From the NCBI GenBank assembly GCA_965198325.1, contig CBDAPE010000015.1, forward strand, positions 62,001 through 126,000: a DNA stretch of 64,000 nt, written 5' to 3'. Positions 1 through 8,724 of this stretch are shown one piece after another (positions within the stretch are counted from its first letter, which is position 1; every line of letters starts with the position of its first letter). Below the pieces are notes generated by a model. It made no database searches. It was not told where the DNA came from and was given only the letters and a program-made list of their open reading frames with translations. The stretch comes from CBDAPE01 sp965198325. Its GTDB lineage: Bacteria > Pseudomonadota > Alphaproteobacteria > UBA828 > JAPUJA01. A program made the translations under genes and the position numbers.

Positions 1-707
<707 letters not shown>

Positions 708-720
708 TGTCCTGACGCGC

Positions 721-783
721 GTTATCGTTACACCCTGCTATATAGGCTGCGGGTGGAGGATTCGAGGACTCAAAAGTGTAACG
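721..783. promoter_or_regulatory. Divergent promoter region with GTTACAC inverted repeat
   Basis: The space between the response regulator and the EF-hand gene holds an 8-base inverted repeat, CGTTACAC (726-733) and GTGTAACG (776-783). The left arm is preceded directly by a related hexamer, giving GTTATC-GTTACA. Repeated hexamers of this type are typical OmpR-family binding boxes, so auto-regulation plus control of the EF-hand gene is a reasonable inference, not shown. Confidence 0.4.
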
Positions 784-902
784 AATTATGTCATGGCGCT
801 CGACCGCGACAGCCCGCGACAGAATCGGCTCTCCGCGGGTGAACTTTCGAGACATTCGGCCCTTACATTTTCTCCATTGCAACGTCGAAAACGGAGATTC
901 CG

Positions 903-1418
903 ATGAAGAAGCTTTCGAAAACCGCGCTTGCCGGTGCGGCCCTCCTCACCCTCGGCGTGATCACCGCCGACACGGTCTATGCATCCGGCGATCGCCGTTG
1001 CGGCGGCGAACGAGTCGACCATGGCGGACCTGGCGTATTCGGTTCCCACGGCGAGCACCGCGGATTCAATATGATCGAGACGTTCGATATCAACGGCGAC
1101 GGGGCGCTCACCCAGGTCGAAATCGACGAAAGCCGTGCCGCGCGGTTCGTCGAATTCGACAACAGCGGCGATAGCCGTCTGAGCCTGGTCGAATTCGAAG
1201 GCCTCTGGGCGAGCTATACCCGAGAGCATATGGTCGACCGCTTCCAGGATTTGGACGCGGACGGCGACGGGCAGGTGACCGCGGCGGAATTCAGCCAGCC
1301 GACAAACGAAATTGTCGCCCGCGTGGATCGAAACGACGATGGCAAGCTCGACCACCGCGACAAAGGGTACGGCCATCACGAAGACGATTATGGGAAAGAC
1401 GACGATCACGACGACTAA
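903..1418 (+). CDS. Secreted EF-hand calcium-binding protein
   Basis: Predicted exported Ca2+-binding protein of 171 residues. Residues 1-27 form a signal peptide (KK, hydrophobic core, cleavage near VYA-SG). Four EF-hand loops follow: DINGDGALTQVE (62-73), DNSGDSRLSLVE (86-97), DADGDGQVTAAE (118-129) and a poorer DRNDDGKLDHRD (142-153). The C-terminus is a His/Asp-rich tail (about 157-171) that could bind metal. The start is supported by GGAG eight bases upstream. It diverges from the response regulator, so it is a likely target of that system. Role (calcium buffering or sensing in the periplasm) is inferred. Confidence 0.85.
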   Translation: MKKLSKTALAGAALLTLGVITADTVYASGDRRCGGERVDHGGPGVFGSHGEHRGFNMIETFDINGDGALTQVEIDESRAARFVEFDNSGDSRLSLVEFEGLWASYTREHMVDRFQDLDADGDGQVTAAEFSQPTNEIVARVDRNDDGKLDHRDKGYGHHEDDYGKDDDHDD

Positions 1419-1424
1419 GGCGCC

Positions 1425-1449
1425 ACCGGCGAATCCTCCCGTCGCCGGT
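1425..1449. terminator. Hairpin between convergent genes
   Basis: Perfect 8-bp stem ACCGGCGA / TCGCCGGT with a 9-base loop, just after the EF-hand stop codon and before the end of the convergent gene at 1530. There is no long T run, so it may act as a hairpin without being a classical intrinsic terminator. Confidence 0.5.
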
Positions 1450-1529
1450 TCCCGGCTGCGGGTCGGCGGGGCACCTCGGCCTTTCCGACCCGCGGCACTT
1501 CATCGCAAGACAACACGGTGGCAGCGGGG

Positions 1530-2618
1530 TCAGAGCCCGAAAGGCCGGCTCGCCTCGAAGGCATCCTCGGAACCGGGATACTCGGAAAGCATGTCCCGCA
1601 CGTCGGCGCGCTCCAGAAATACCAGCCGGCCGCGATCCCAGTAGAGCGTGCCGTCGATTTCGATGGTGGCGTCGATCGCGACGATGGCGATCTCGCCCGG
1701 TGGCGTGTCGCCACAGCTGTGGAAATGGGTGTAGCGGGGGTGGGAATGAACCACTCCGTTCCAGCGCGCGATATCGTCGGCGGCCACACCCGGGTAGAGG
1801 ATCTGGGGGTTCGCTCCGCCGTGCCAGGAGAAGATCGTATAGGGATCGGCGATGGCGAAGGTCTCCGCGACCCGTTCATACTGGTTGCGCGCCCGTTCGA
1901 CGGCCCGCTCATCGCCATCGAAGCCGGTAATTCGCCCGTTCGTGACGGCGATCGAGACAGGGTTTTCGAACCCGATGCCATACGGCTCGTAGCGGCGGGT
2001 GACGACCGGCGGCAACCACCGGGTGACCAGCGTCCCGCTCATGGAGTCGCAGGGAATCGGGCGAAACGGACCGAGTGGAAACAGCCGGAGCGAAAACCCG
2101 CGCTTGGCTTCCTTTTCGGGTTCGCGCGGGTTCGAACGGCCCGAGACATCGGTTCCCAGAGGACAGGTGACGCGCCATCGACGCGCCGCGTCGAGTTCGG
2201 CCTGGAGTTTGGCCAAAACCCGGAGACTGAGTTCGTAGGGCACGCGGCAGACCGGCGCGCCCAAGATCTCAGCATCGAGTGCGTAGCACATTGCGACGGA
2301 GCGGATCTCCCGCAGGTCGCCGAAGCGCATCTGGTCGCCCAGCCGGCTGAAGAAGATCGTGTGATCAACCTCTTCCATGGCATCGTAGATGGCGCGCGGG
2401 AACGCGTCGGGACTTACGACAAGGGGACTTAAGACCGAGCGGGTGTTCGCACCGAGGCGCTCTGCTTCGGCGATGACGCAATTCGGCGAGGCCTCGTCGT
2501 AATAGCCAGCCTCAGGCGTCTCGCGCACGAAAAGCACGCTCTCACCAGGCTTTACACCGGCGCAATTGCACAGCAGATTGCGCGCACCGGCGCGCATGTT
2601 GTCCGTGGCGGCGGGCAT
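1530..2618 (-). CDS. M29 aminopeptidase-like / NicX-like protein
   Basis: A 362-residue protein that resembles the leucyl-aminopeptidase (M29) fold family, which also contains the ring-cleaving dioxygenase NicX (2,5-dihydroxypyridine 5,6-dioxygenase). Visible features are the N-terminal G-V-K-P-G-E-S segment typical of the family, a central glycine-rich strand and a C-terminal cluster of histidines (HSHPRYTHFHS, near residue 290) that could bind metal. The start at 2618 is supported by AGGAGG upstream. It stands alone on the minus strand and diverges from the gene at 2719. Whether it is a peptidase or an oxygenase cannot be decided from the sequence. Confidence 0.6.
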   Translation of the reverse strand: MPAATDNMRAGARNLLCNCAGVKPGESVLFVRETPEAGYYDEASPNCVIAEAERLGANTRSVLSPLVVSPDAFPRAIYDAMEEVDHTIFFSRLGDQMRFGDLREIRSVAMCYALDAEILGAPVCRVPYELSLRVLAKLQAELDAARRWRVTCPLGTDVSGRSNPREPEKEAKRGFSLRLFPLGPFRPIPCDSMSGTLVTRWLPPVVTRRYEPYGIGFENPVSIAVTNGRITGFDGDERAVERARNQYERVAETFAIADPYTIFSWHGGANPQILYPGVAADDIARWNGVVHSHPRYTHFHSCGDTPPGEIAIVAIDATIEIDGTLYWDRGRLVFLERADVRDMLSEYPGSEDAFEASRPFGL

Positions 2619-2718
2619 GAACGACCTCCTCGCGGCGGCATCTTAGCAAACCGGCGCACCGCATTGCGCCGGAATAGGGATTTGACGGAGTCGGGACCCG
2701 ACGGAAAGGGCAGGACGG

Positions 2719-3297
2719 ATGACGGACGAACAGATTTGCTGGATCGAGACGATCGCGGACGCAGACGCAGACGAAGCGCTCAGGGCAGCCTACGACGCCG
2801 TTCGTCGGGAAGACGGCGGCGTGCACAACCTCTACCAGGCGTATAGCTTCTGGCCCGCTGCGATGGTTTCAGCGGATGCTTTTTACAAGATCCATCTACA
2901 CGGCCCAAAACCCAGGCTCGAGCGCTGGTTTCTCGAACTCATCGCAACCCAGGTCGCCTGGCTCTCAGAGTGCGCTTACGCGCGGGCTCATCACCAAGCG
3001 GATTTTGAGCGCCTGCTCGACGACCCCGAACGCGCGTCGGCGATCATCGACGCCATGGAACGGGAGGTCTACAGCGATGCGCTGGGCCCGAAGCACGCAG
3101 CGATTCTGCGCTATACCGCCAAGCTCACGGCGATGCCCCAGGCGATGCGACAGATCGACGTGAACCTGGTGCGCAAAACGGGGGCGTCGGATGCCGAGAT
3201 TTTGGAAGCCAACCAGGTCTGCGCCGCCTTCGCCTACTGGGTGCGGGTGATCAACGGCCTCGGGATCAGACTGGGCAGGGAGAGCGTCGGCATTTAG
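2719..3297 (+). CDS. AhpD-like / carboxymuconolactone decarboxylase-family protein
   Basis: A 192-residue all-helical protein of the alkylhydroperoxidase AhpD / peroxidase-related family. Homologues reduce peroxides with a CxxCxxxH centre. Here the segment reads E84-C85-A-Y-A88-R-A-H91-H92, so the first Cys and the His are present but the second Cys is Ala. Disulfide-forming peroxidase chemistry is therefore doubtful, as in many uncharacterised family members. It is followed after 76 bases by the amine oxidase gene, possibly in one transcript, which could make it a peroxide- or aldehyde-handling partner. Function otherwise unknown. Confidence 0.72.
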   Translation: MTDEQICWIETIADADADEALRAAYDAVRREDGGVHNLYQAYSFWPAAMVSADAFYKIHLHGPKPRLERWFLELIATQVAWLSECAYARAHHQADFERLLDDPERASAIIDAMEREVYSDALGPKHAAILRYTAKLTAMPQAMRQIDVNLVRKTGASDAEILEANQVCAAFAYWVRVINGLGIRLGRESVGI

Positions 3298-3373
3298 TGA
3301 CCAGTTCTGGACAAGCGCAGCCGCGGCCTTTAGGGTCCCGCTTCCGCCTCAACCGACGCTTGAGAGTTGCACC

Positions 3374-4648
3374 ATGAAGACCGCTTCGACTGTAGACCTG
3401 ATCATCATCGGCGCCGGCGCTGCCGGGCTATCGGCAGCCCGGACGGCGCGCACCCAGGGTCTGAGCGTTGCGGTCATCGAGGCCTCGCATCGGATCGGCG
3501 GGCGAGCCTTCACGGACACCGAGACGCTCGGCGTTCCGTTCGACCTGGGTTGCCACTGGATGCATTCGGGCAGCATCAATCCGTTCGTCGCGATCGCGGA
3601 GAGCTACGGCTTCGCCTATACCAAGGAGGGGTTCGAATATCCTGCCGACGTCGGCAAGGATTATTTTCTGGGCGACCACTGGGCGGACGAGGCGGAACAG
3701 GCGGAAATCCGGGACTTCGCGGTCCGCTATTTCGAGGCCATCGAAGACGCCGCGGAGCGGGGCGAAGACGTCTCGGTTGCCGACGTTACCGAGCGTGATA
3801 GCCGCTGGACCGCGCCGAGCGATTACATGATGTCGCTATGGACCTCCCACGGCCCGGACGAAATCTCGGTCATCGACATCGAAGCGGAGGACGATACGGA
3901 CGAAAACTGGCCCGTCACAAATGGCTATGGGGCGCTCGTCGCCCGCTACGGCAAAGACGTCCCGGTCGAATTAAATACCAAGGCCGAGCGGATCGACTGG
4001 GGTGGCAAAGGCGTCGCGGTCACGACGCCCAAAGGAACGATCAACGGCCGGGCGGCGATCGTTACGGGTTCAAGTTCGGTGTTGGCGGCAGACGACATGC
4101 TGTTCGAGCCGCGCCTGCCCGACTGGAAACTCGAAGCCATCCACGGCCTGCCGCTGGGCCTGGCCAACCGGGTCGCGCTGCTGCTCGACGCGCCGGTCGG
4201 CACGGGCGCAGACATCGAGGAGGGCTTCGCCGTCATCGCGGAGGACGAGACACCCGTCATGTTTACCCGCGAAGGCGAGTACCTCCTGGTCTGCCGTTAC
4301 GGCGGCCGGCACGCCTGGTGGATCGAGAAGGCGGGCCCAGATGCGATGGTCGATTTCGCCATGGCCGGGCTCAAGCGGGCATTCGGCTCGGATCTTGAGA
4401 GACGGCTGGTCAACAGCACGGTGACGGCGTGGGGCGGCGACCCGTTGATTCGGGGCGCCTACTCGATCGCGAAACCCGGCTGCGCCCACCTGCGGGCGGA
4501 TTACGCCAGGCCGATCGACGACCGCCTGTTCTTTGCGGGCGAGGCTGCGTCGCCCGATTATTTCGCGACCTGCCACGGTGCCTATCTCTCGGGTATTGCA
4601 ACCGCCGAGGCGGTCGCCGCAACGCTCACCCCGGTCGCAGCGCAGTAG
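3374..4648 (+). CDS. Flavin-containing amine oxidase family protein
   Basis: FAD-dependent amine oxidoreductase of 424 residues. The N-terminal Rossmann dinucleotide motif GAGAAG (13-18) and the following RIGGRA element (about 41-46) are typical of monoamine/polyamine oxidases. The C-terminal FAD-contacting segment reads LFFAGEAAS...TCHGAYLSG, also typical. No signal peptide, so probably cytoplasmic. Substrate is not readable; nearby polyamine-type binding proteins and ureohydrolases make an amine or polyamine plausible. It ends 15 bases before the convergent end of the gene at 4664. Confidence 0.88.
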   Translation: MKTASTVDLIIIGAGAAGLSAARTARTQGLSVAVIEASHRIGGRAFTDTETLGVPFDLGCHWMHSGSINPFVAIAESYGFAYTKEGFEYPADVGKDYFLGDHWADEAEQAEIRDFAVRYFEAIEDAAERGEDVSVADVTERDSRWTAPSDYMMSLWTSHGPDEISVIDIEAEDDTDENWPVTNGYGALVARYGKDVPVELNTKAERIDWGGKGVAVTTPKGTINGRAAIVTGSSSVLAADDMLFEPRLPDWKLEAIHGLPLGLANRVALLLDAPVGTGADIEEGFAVIAEDETPVMFTREGEYLLVCRYGGRHAWWIEKAGPDAMVDFAMAGLKRAFGSDLERRLVNSTVTAWGGDPLIRGAYSIAKPGCAHLRADYARPIDDRLFFAGEAASPDYFATCHGAYLSGIATAEAVAATLTPVAAQ

Positions 4649-4663
4649 GCGCAAGCCGGCGGG

Positions 4664-5605
4664 TTACACGGCGGCAGGAAAATTCGGCGGCAGAGCAGTC
4701 TTGAGCGCGCGGATATGCTCGGGATCGGTGCCGCAGCATCCACCGATGATTTGCACGCCGGATGCCGCCCACAGTTTGGCTTGCGCCGCGTATTCGTCGG
4801 GCGAGGCGGCCTCGTCGAACACCCAGTTGGGGTAGTGCAGGTGACCGGTCTCGGCATAGGCGAGCAGCGGTCCCGACCAGTGTGCGCGCACCACCTCGAG
4901 AGCCAAGGTGGTGGCTCGCGTGTAGCTGTGCATGACGCCCGCGGCCTCGCCGCCCATTCCCGTAATCGTCGCAACGAGGTCGTTGAACGGCTCGCGGGAA
5001 TGGACGAAGAATCCATCCCGCCATTCGACGACAGATAGGCCGTCTTCGGAGAGTTCGGCGGAAAATCCGTGCCAGACCGGCAGGCCGGTGGCGAGGGCCG
5101 CCTCGGTGACGATGGTGGCATTGGGAATATCGAGCATCATCTCCGTGAGGATCAGGTCGACGCCGGCCTCCGCGACCACCTCGCCCTGGCGGCGAAAGCC
5201 CGCAGCGGCTTCGGGGCCTGTCGGGGTTACGTTCCCGCTATTGCTCGGGCGTTTGGAGGAGATCGACCCAACGACCCAAACCGGTCGATCGGCTGCGACG
5301 AGATCGCGTGTCTCGACGGCAAGCTCGACCGACCGCCGGTTGAGCGTGTCGGCCTCCTCCGCGCTCATGCCCGCGGCTCGTAACACTTCGTGACCGGCGC
5401 CGTAGGTGTTCGCCGTGATCACATCGGCGCCGGCACAAATGTAATCGGCATGCATATCGCGCACGATGCCGGGGTGATCGAGAGTTGCGCGACTCGCCCA
5501 GGACAGCTCGTCGAGGACGGCGCCGCGGCTCTGGAGTTCGGTGCTAATGGCGCCGTCGAGAATAACGACCTTGCCCTCGGTCAGACGCGCCGTCAGTTCA
5601 TTCAT
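4664..5605 (-). CDS. Homocysteine S-methyltransferase-like protein (paralogue 1 of 3)
   Basis: A 313-residue (beta/alpha)8 protein of the homocysteine S-methyltransferase family (Pfam S-methyl_trans). ILDGAISTEL near residues 15-24 replaces the usual DGamGT(E)L, and the C-terminal zinc pair GGCCGT is intact. The third zinc ligand, normally Cys in a G-V-N-C strand, is missing: the strand reads GVMHSYT, giving His-Ser instead. The family moves methyl groups from S-methylmethionine, betaine or similar donors to homocysteine. The open frame runs further upstream, but the ATG at 5605 aligns with both paralogues. It is the last gene of the minus-strand block. Confidence 0.82.
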   Translation of the reverse strand: MNELTARLTEGKVVILDGAISTELQSRGAVLDELSWASRATLDHPGIVRDMHADYICAGADVITANTYGAGHEVLRAAGMSAEEADTLNRRSVELAVETRDLVAADRPVWVVGSISSKRPSNSGNVTPTGPEAAAGFRRQGEVVAEAGVDLILTEMMLDIPNATIVTEAALATGLPVWHGFSAELSEDGLSVVEWRDGFFVHSREPFNDLVATITGMGGEAAGVMHSYTRATTLALEVVRAHWSGPLLAYAETGHLHYPNWVFDEAASPDEYAAQAKLWAASGVQIIGGCCGTDPEHIRALKTALPPNFPAAV

Positions 5606-5627
5606 AATCGAGCACCGCCATTTACGA

Positions 5628-6557
5628 CTACGCGGCGGGACGCAGCGTTTCCCTGAGCTCGCGAATATGGTCGGGATTGGTGCCGCAACAGCCGCCGATG
5701 ATCTGGGTGCCGTGCTCGACCCAGCCGTGGGCGATGGCGGCATAATCTTCGGGCGAGATGACGTCCTCGAACACCCAGTCGGGACCGTGCAGATGCCCGG
5801 TTTCGGCGTAGGCGAGCGTTGGGCCGGACCAGTGGGCACGCACGATATCGAGCGCAGGTCCTGTGACGGGACAATAGCTGTGCATGATACCCGCCGCCTC
5901 GCCACCCATCCGGGCGATCGTGGCGACGAGTTCGTCGAAGGGCTCAATCGGGTCGACGAAGGAGGTCTCGCGCCACTCGCGGACGGTCTTGCCGTCTTCC
6001 GCGAACTCGGCGGATAAGCCGTGCCAGACCGGTAGACCCGTCGCGAGCGCCGCTTCGGTGACGATGACCGCGTTGGGAATGTCGACCATCATCTCGGTGA
6101 TGATCAGGTCGACGCCAGCCCCCGCGACCACCTCGCCCTGGCGGCGAAAGCCCGCAGCGGCCTCTGGACCCTTGGGCGTCACGTGCTCGCCGTCCATCGG
6201 CGGCATGGAGGAGAGCGAGCCCGCGATCCAGACCGGCCGATCGACGCCCGCCAGATCACGGCCCTCGACGGCGAGCTCGACGGAACGTCGATTGAGCGCG
6301 TCGGTTTCATCCGCGCTCAAGCCTGCCGCCGCCATCACAGTGGAGCCCGCGCCGTAGGTGTTCGCCGTAATCACGTCGGCACCGGCCCGGATGTAATCGG
6401 CGTGCATCTCGCGCACGATTTCGGGATGCTCCAGCGTCGCGCGGCTGGCCCAGGATGTTCTGTCGAGGGCCACGCCGCGGCGCTGGATCTCGGAGCTGAT
6501 CGCACCGTCCAAAATGATGATCTCACCCTGTGCGAGACGGGCCGAGAGCTCGGTCAT
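5628..6557 (-). CDS. Homocysteine S-methyltransferase-like protein (paralogue 2 of 3)
   Basis: A 309-residue paralogue of its two neighbours, arranged head-to-tail with 22- and 11-base gaps, so certainly co-transcribed. It has ILDGAISSEI at the N-terminus, ITANTYGAG, the TEMMVDIPNA strand and the C-terminal GGCCGTNPDHI zinc pair. The strand that normally brings the first zinc Cys reads GIMHSYC; a Cys sits two residues later. Closest to paralogue 1. The start at 6557 fits the conserved M-x-E-L beginning of all three copies. Methyl donor and acceptor unknown. Confidence 0.82.
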   Translation of the reverse strand: MTELSARLAQGEIIILDGAISSEIQRRGVALDRTSWASRATLEHPEIVREMHADYIRAGADVITANTYGAGSTVMAAAGLSADETDALNRRSVELAVEGRDLAGVDRPVWIAGSLSSMPPMDGEHVTPKGPEAAAGFRRQGEVVAGAGVDLIITEMMVDIPNAVIVTEAALATGLPVWHGLSAEFAEDGKTVREWRETSFVDPIEPFDELVATIARMGGEAAGIMHSYCPVTGPALDIVRAHWSGPTLAYAETGHLHGPDWVFEDVISPEDYAAIAHGWVEHGTQIIGGCCGTNPDHIRELRETLRPAA

Positions 6558-6568
6558 GGCGATCTCCG

Positions 6569-7558
6569 CTACGCCGCCCGGGGCAGGTTCGTCGGCAGCG
6601 TGCCTTTGAGTGCTTTGATGTGGTCGGGCAGCGTACCGCAACAGCCGCCCACGACCTGGACGCCCATCTCAATCCAGGTGAGCGCCATCGCGGCATAGTC
6701 GTCCGGCTTGGTGGTGTCGACGTATTTCCATTTCGGGTTTTCGAACTTGCCGGTTTCCGAATAGGCGCTCATGGGCCCGGACCAGTGCTCGCGCAGGATC
6801 CGGAGCGCCGGGCCGGTAACCGACGGCGGACTATGCATGATGCCGGCGATCTCGCCGCCCAGGGGCACGATGGCGGCGATTAGCTCGCCCAACGGGCCCG
6901 GTTCCATCTCGGTGAACTCCGCGCCGCGCCATTCCACGATGGTCTTGCCATCGGCGGCGAATTCGGCGGAAAAGCCGTGCCAGACCGGCAGGCCCGTCGC
7001 GAGCGCCGCCTCGGTCACGATGGTGGCGTTTTCAAGATCCATCATCATCTCGGTCATGATCACGTCGACACCCGCCTCGGCCAGCGCCTCGGCATGTTCG
7101 CGGTAGCTCACTTTCGCCGGCTCGCCACCCAGCGTGCGGCCCATGTATTCGGCCTCGTAGCCGGCAACCGCATCGTCCTGGGTGTGGCCGCCCAACTGGC
7201 ACAGCGCCGGCATCTGCGAAATGGACCCGGCAATATAAACGGGCCGGTCGGCGACTGCGTCGCGTGCCTGCCTGGCGATCTCGACCGCGCGCCGGGTAAT
7301 CGCCGCCGCTTCGTCGCGCAGACCGCAGACCTCCAGCACGTGGGGCGCGGTCGCGTAGGTATTCGCCATGATGATATCGGTGCCCTCCGCGAGATAGGAA
7401 TCGTGCACCGCGCGCACGATCTCCGGGCGGGTTTTATTGGCTATGGCAGACCAGGCGGCGTCGTCCATACGCACACCGAGCCGTTCGATCTCGGTACTGA
7501 TGGCGCCGTCGAGAATCAGAATGTCGCCGTTCGCAAGGCGTTTTGACAGCTCGTTCAT
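6569..7558 (-). CDS. Homocysteine S-methyltransferase-like protein (paralogue 3 of 3)
   Basis: A 329-residue member of the same tandem array and the most divergent of the three. It carries an extra segment around residues 118-150 (QLGGHTQDD...GGEPAK) not found in the other two. GGCCGTLPDHI is intact; the upstream zinc strand reads GIMHSPP, again without the N-C pair. It is transcribed first of the three and follows the ureohydrolase pair after a 100-base gap. A demethylase or methyl-transfer role tied to the guanidino or amine substrate of the block is possible but unproven. Confidence 0.8.
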   Translation of the reverse strand: MNELSKRLANGDILILDGAISTEIERLGVRMDDAAWSAIANKTRPEIVRAVHDSYLAEGTDIIMANTYATAPHVLEVCGLRDEAAAITRRAVEIARQARDAVADRPVYIAGSISQMPALCQLGGHTQDDAVAGYEAEYMGRTLGGEPAKVSYREHAEALAEAGVDVIMTEMMMDLENATIVTEAALATGLPVWHGFSAEFAADGKTIVEWRGAEFTEMEPGPLGELIAAIVPLGGEIAGIMHSPPSVTGPALRILREHWSGPMSAYSETGKFENPKWKYVDTTKPDDYAAMALTWIEMGVQVVGGCCGTLPDHIKALKGTLPTNLPRAA

Positions 7559-7658
7559 GGGTATTCTTCCTCAGGCGTCCGCGTCGTGTGCCCGCCAAGC
7601 CGGCGAAATGCTACCGCGCACCCAATCCCATATTCAATTTGCCTTCAGGCACCGGCTC

Positions 7659-8693
7659 CTAGAGGTCGGAGCGCTTGATATTCGGATCGACGGTCTGGCC
7701 CTTGGCGGCCATGATCGCGGCGATCAGCCGGAGCACGACACAGACCGAGAGCCGCGAGGTCGTGCCGCCGATGTCGTAGAGCGGGCAATTCTCCGTGATG
7801 TCGATGACGCTTACTTTCTTCTTGTTTCCGATCATGCGGACGAGACGCATGATCTCGCGGGACTCGATGCCGCCGGGCTCGGTCATGGTGACGCCGGGTG
7901 CTGCGGACGCGTCCATGCAATTCATGTTGAAGCTCAAATAGTGCGCCTGCGTGCCGTTCCAGACCCGGTCGACCGCCTCCTGGAAGCAGGCGTCGATCCC
8001 CCGGTCGATCATGTCGAACATGGGATAGACCGCGATCTTCCGCTTCCGGGCGAGATCGAAATAATCCTTCGGATTCATGGAGTTCCGCACACCGACAATC
8101 GCGACGTTCCCCGGTTTTACGTTCGAGAGCTCGGTGATTCGGGCCATCGCGCAGGTCGAAAGTTCCTTCTCGCCGGCCCAGCTTTGCGCCATGTCGAGCT
8201 GCGCACCCAAATGGAGGACGCCCATTTTCTTCTTCTTGCCGATGTGATCGGACAGCGCGCGGGCCGCCTGTATCGAAATCGAGCGGTCGCCGCCGCAGAT
8301 GATCGGGGTCACGCCGCCTTTCAGCAATTCGCGCACGCCGTCGTAAATCTCTTTTCGCGCCTTCTTCGGATTAACCTTGACGGGCGCGATGTCGCCGCAA
8401 TCGATGGCGCAGCCCTCGAGATCGGCCTCGAATTCGAACCAGTAGGGAAAATATTCCTGTGAGGCGAGACGGAACTCCCGGGGCGCTTCCTCAGTCCCAG
8501 GCTTGCCGACGACGCCTTCGTCGAAAGAGACCCCGAGAAAAGCGTATTTCGCGCCCGACTTTCTGATTGCACTCGCCTTGAGCTCGGTGATCGGGCTGCG
8601 CAGGAAGCTCACCTGCGCGAGCCCCCGGTAGTTTTCTTCGCCCTCGCCGCCCAGCGGTGAAAACAGATGGGCGTAGGCTTTGGCAGGATTCAT
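7659..8693 (-). CDS. Metal-ligand-deficient ureohydrolase homologue (probable non-catalytic subunit)
   Basis: A 344-residue arginase/agmatinase-fold protein in which nearly all metal ligands are replaced. GGDH is GGDR (R137), the DxHxD motif is GAQLD (G163, Q165; only D167 kept) and the SxDxD motif is SFNMN (N256, N258). The fold is otherwise conserved, including the ENCPLYD region shared with its neighbour. It lies 31 bases downstream of an intact ureohydrolase and has GGGAG before its ATG. The metformin hydrolase of Pseudomonas (MfmA/MfmB) is a nickel heteromer in which one subunit likewise lacks a metal centre, so this is best read as the structural subunit of such a heteromer. Confidence 0.85.
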   Translation of the reverse strand: MNPAKAYAHLFSPLGGEGEENYRGLAQVSFLRSPITELKASAIRKSGAKYAFLGVSFDEGVVGKPGTEEAPREFRLASQEYFPYWFEFEADLEGCAIDCGDIAPVKVNPKKARKEIYDGVRELLKGGVTPIICGGDRSISIQAARALSDHIGKKKKMGVLHLGAQLDMAQSWAGEKELSTCAMARITELSNVKPGNVAIVGVRNSMNPKDYFDLARKRKIAVYPMFDMIDRGIDACFQEAVDRVWNGTQAHYLSFNMNCMDASAAPGVTMTEPGGIESREIMRLVRMIGNKKKVSVIDITENCPLYDIGGTTSRLSVCVVLRLIAAIMAAKGQTVDPNIKRSDL

Positions 8694-8724
8694 CGGTCAA
8701 TCTCCCAATCGTATCGGTCGTGTT

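Noticed and set aside
5606..5947. N-terminal extension of the first homocysteine-methyltransferase gene
   Set aside because: The extra residues are the paralogue's coding region in another frame; the ATG at 5605 aligns with the other two copies.
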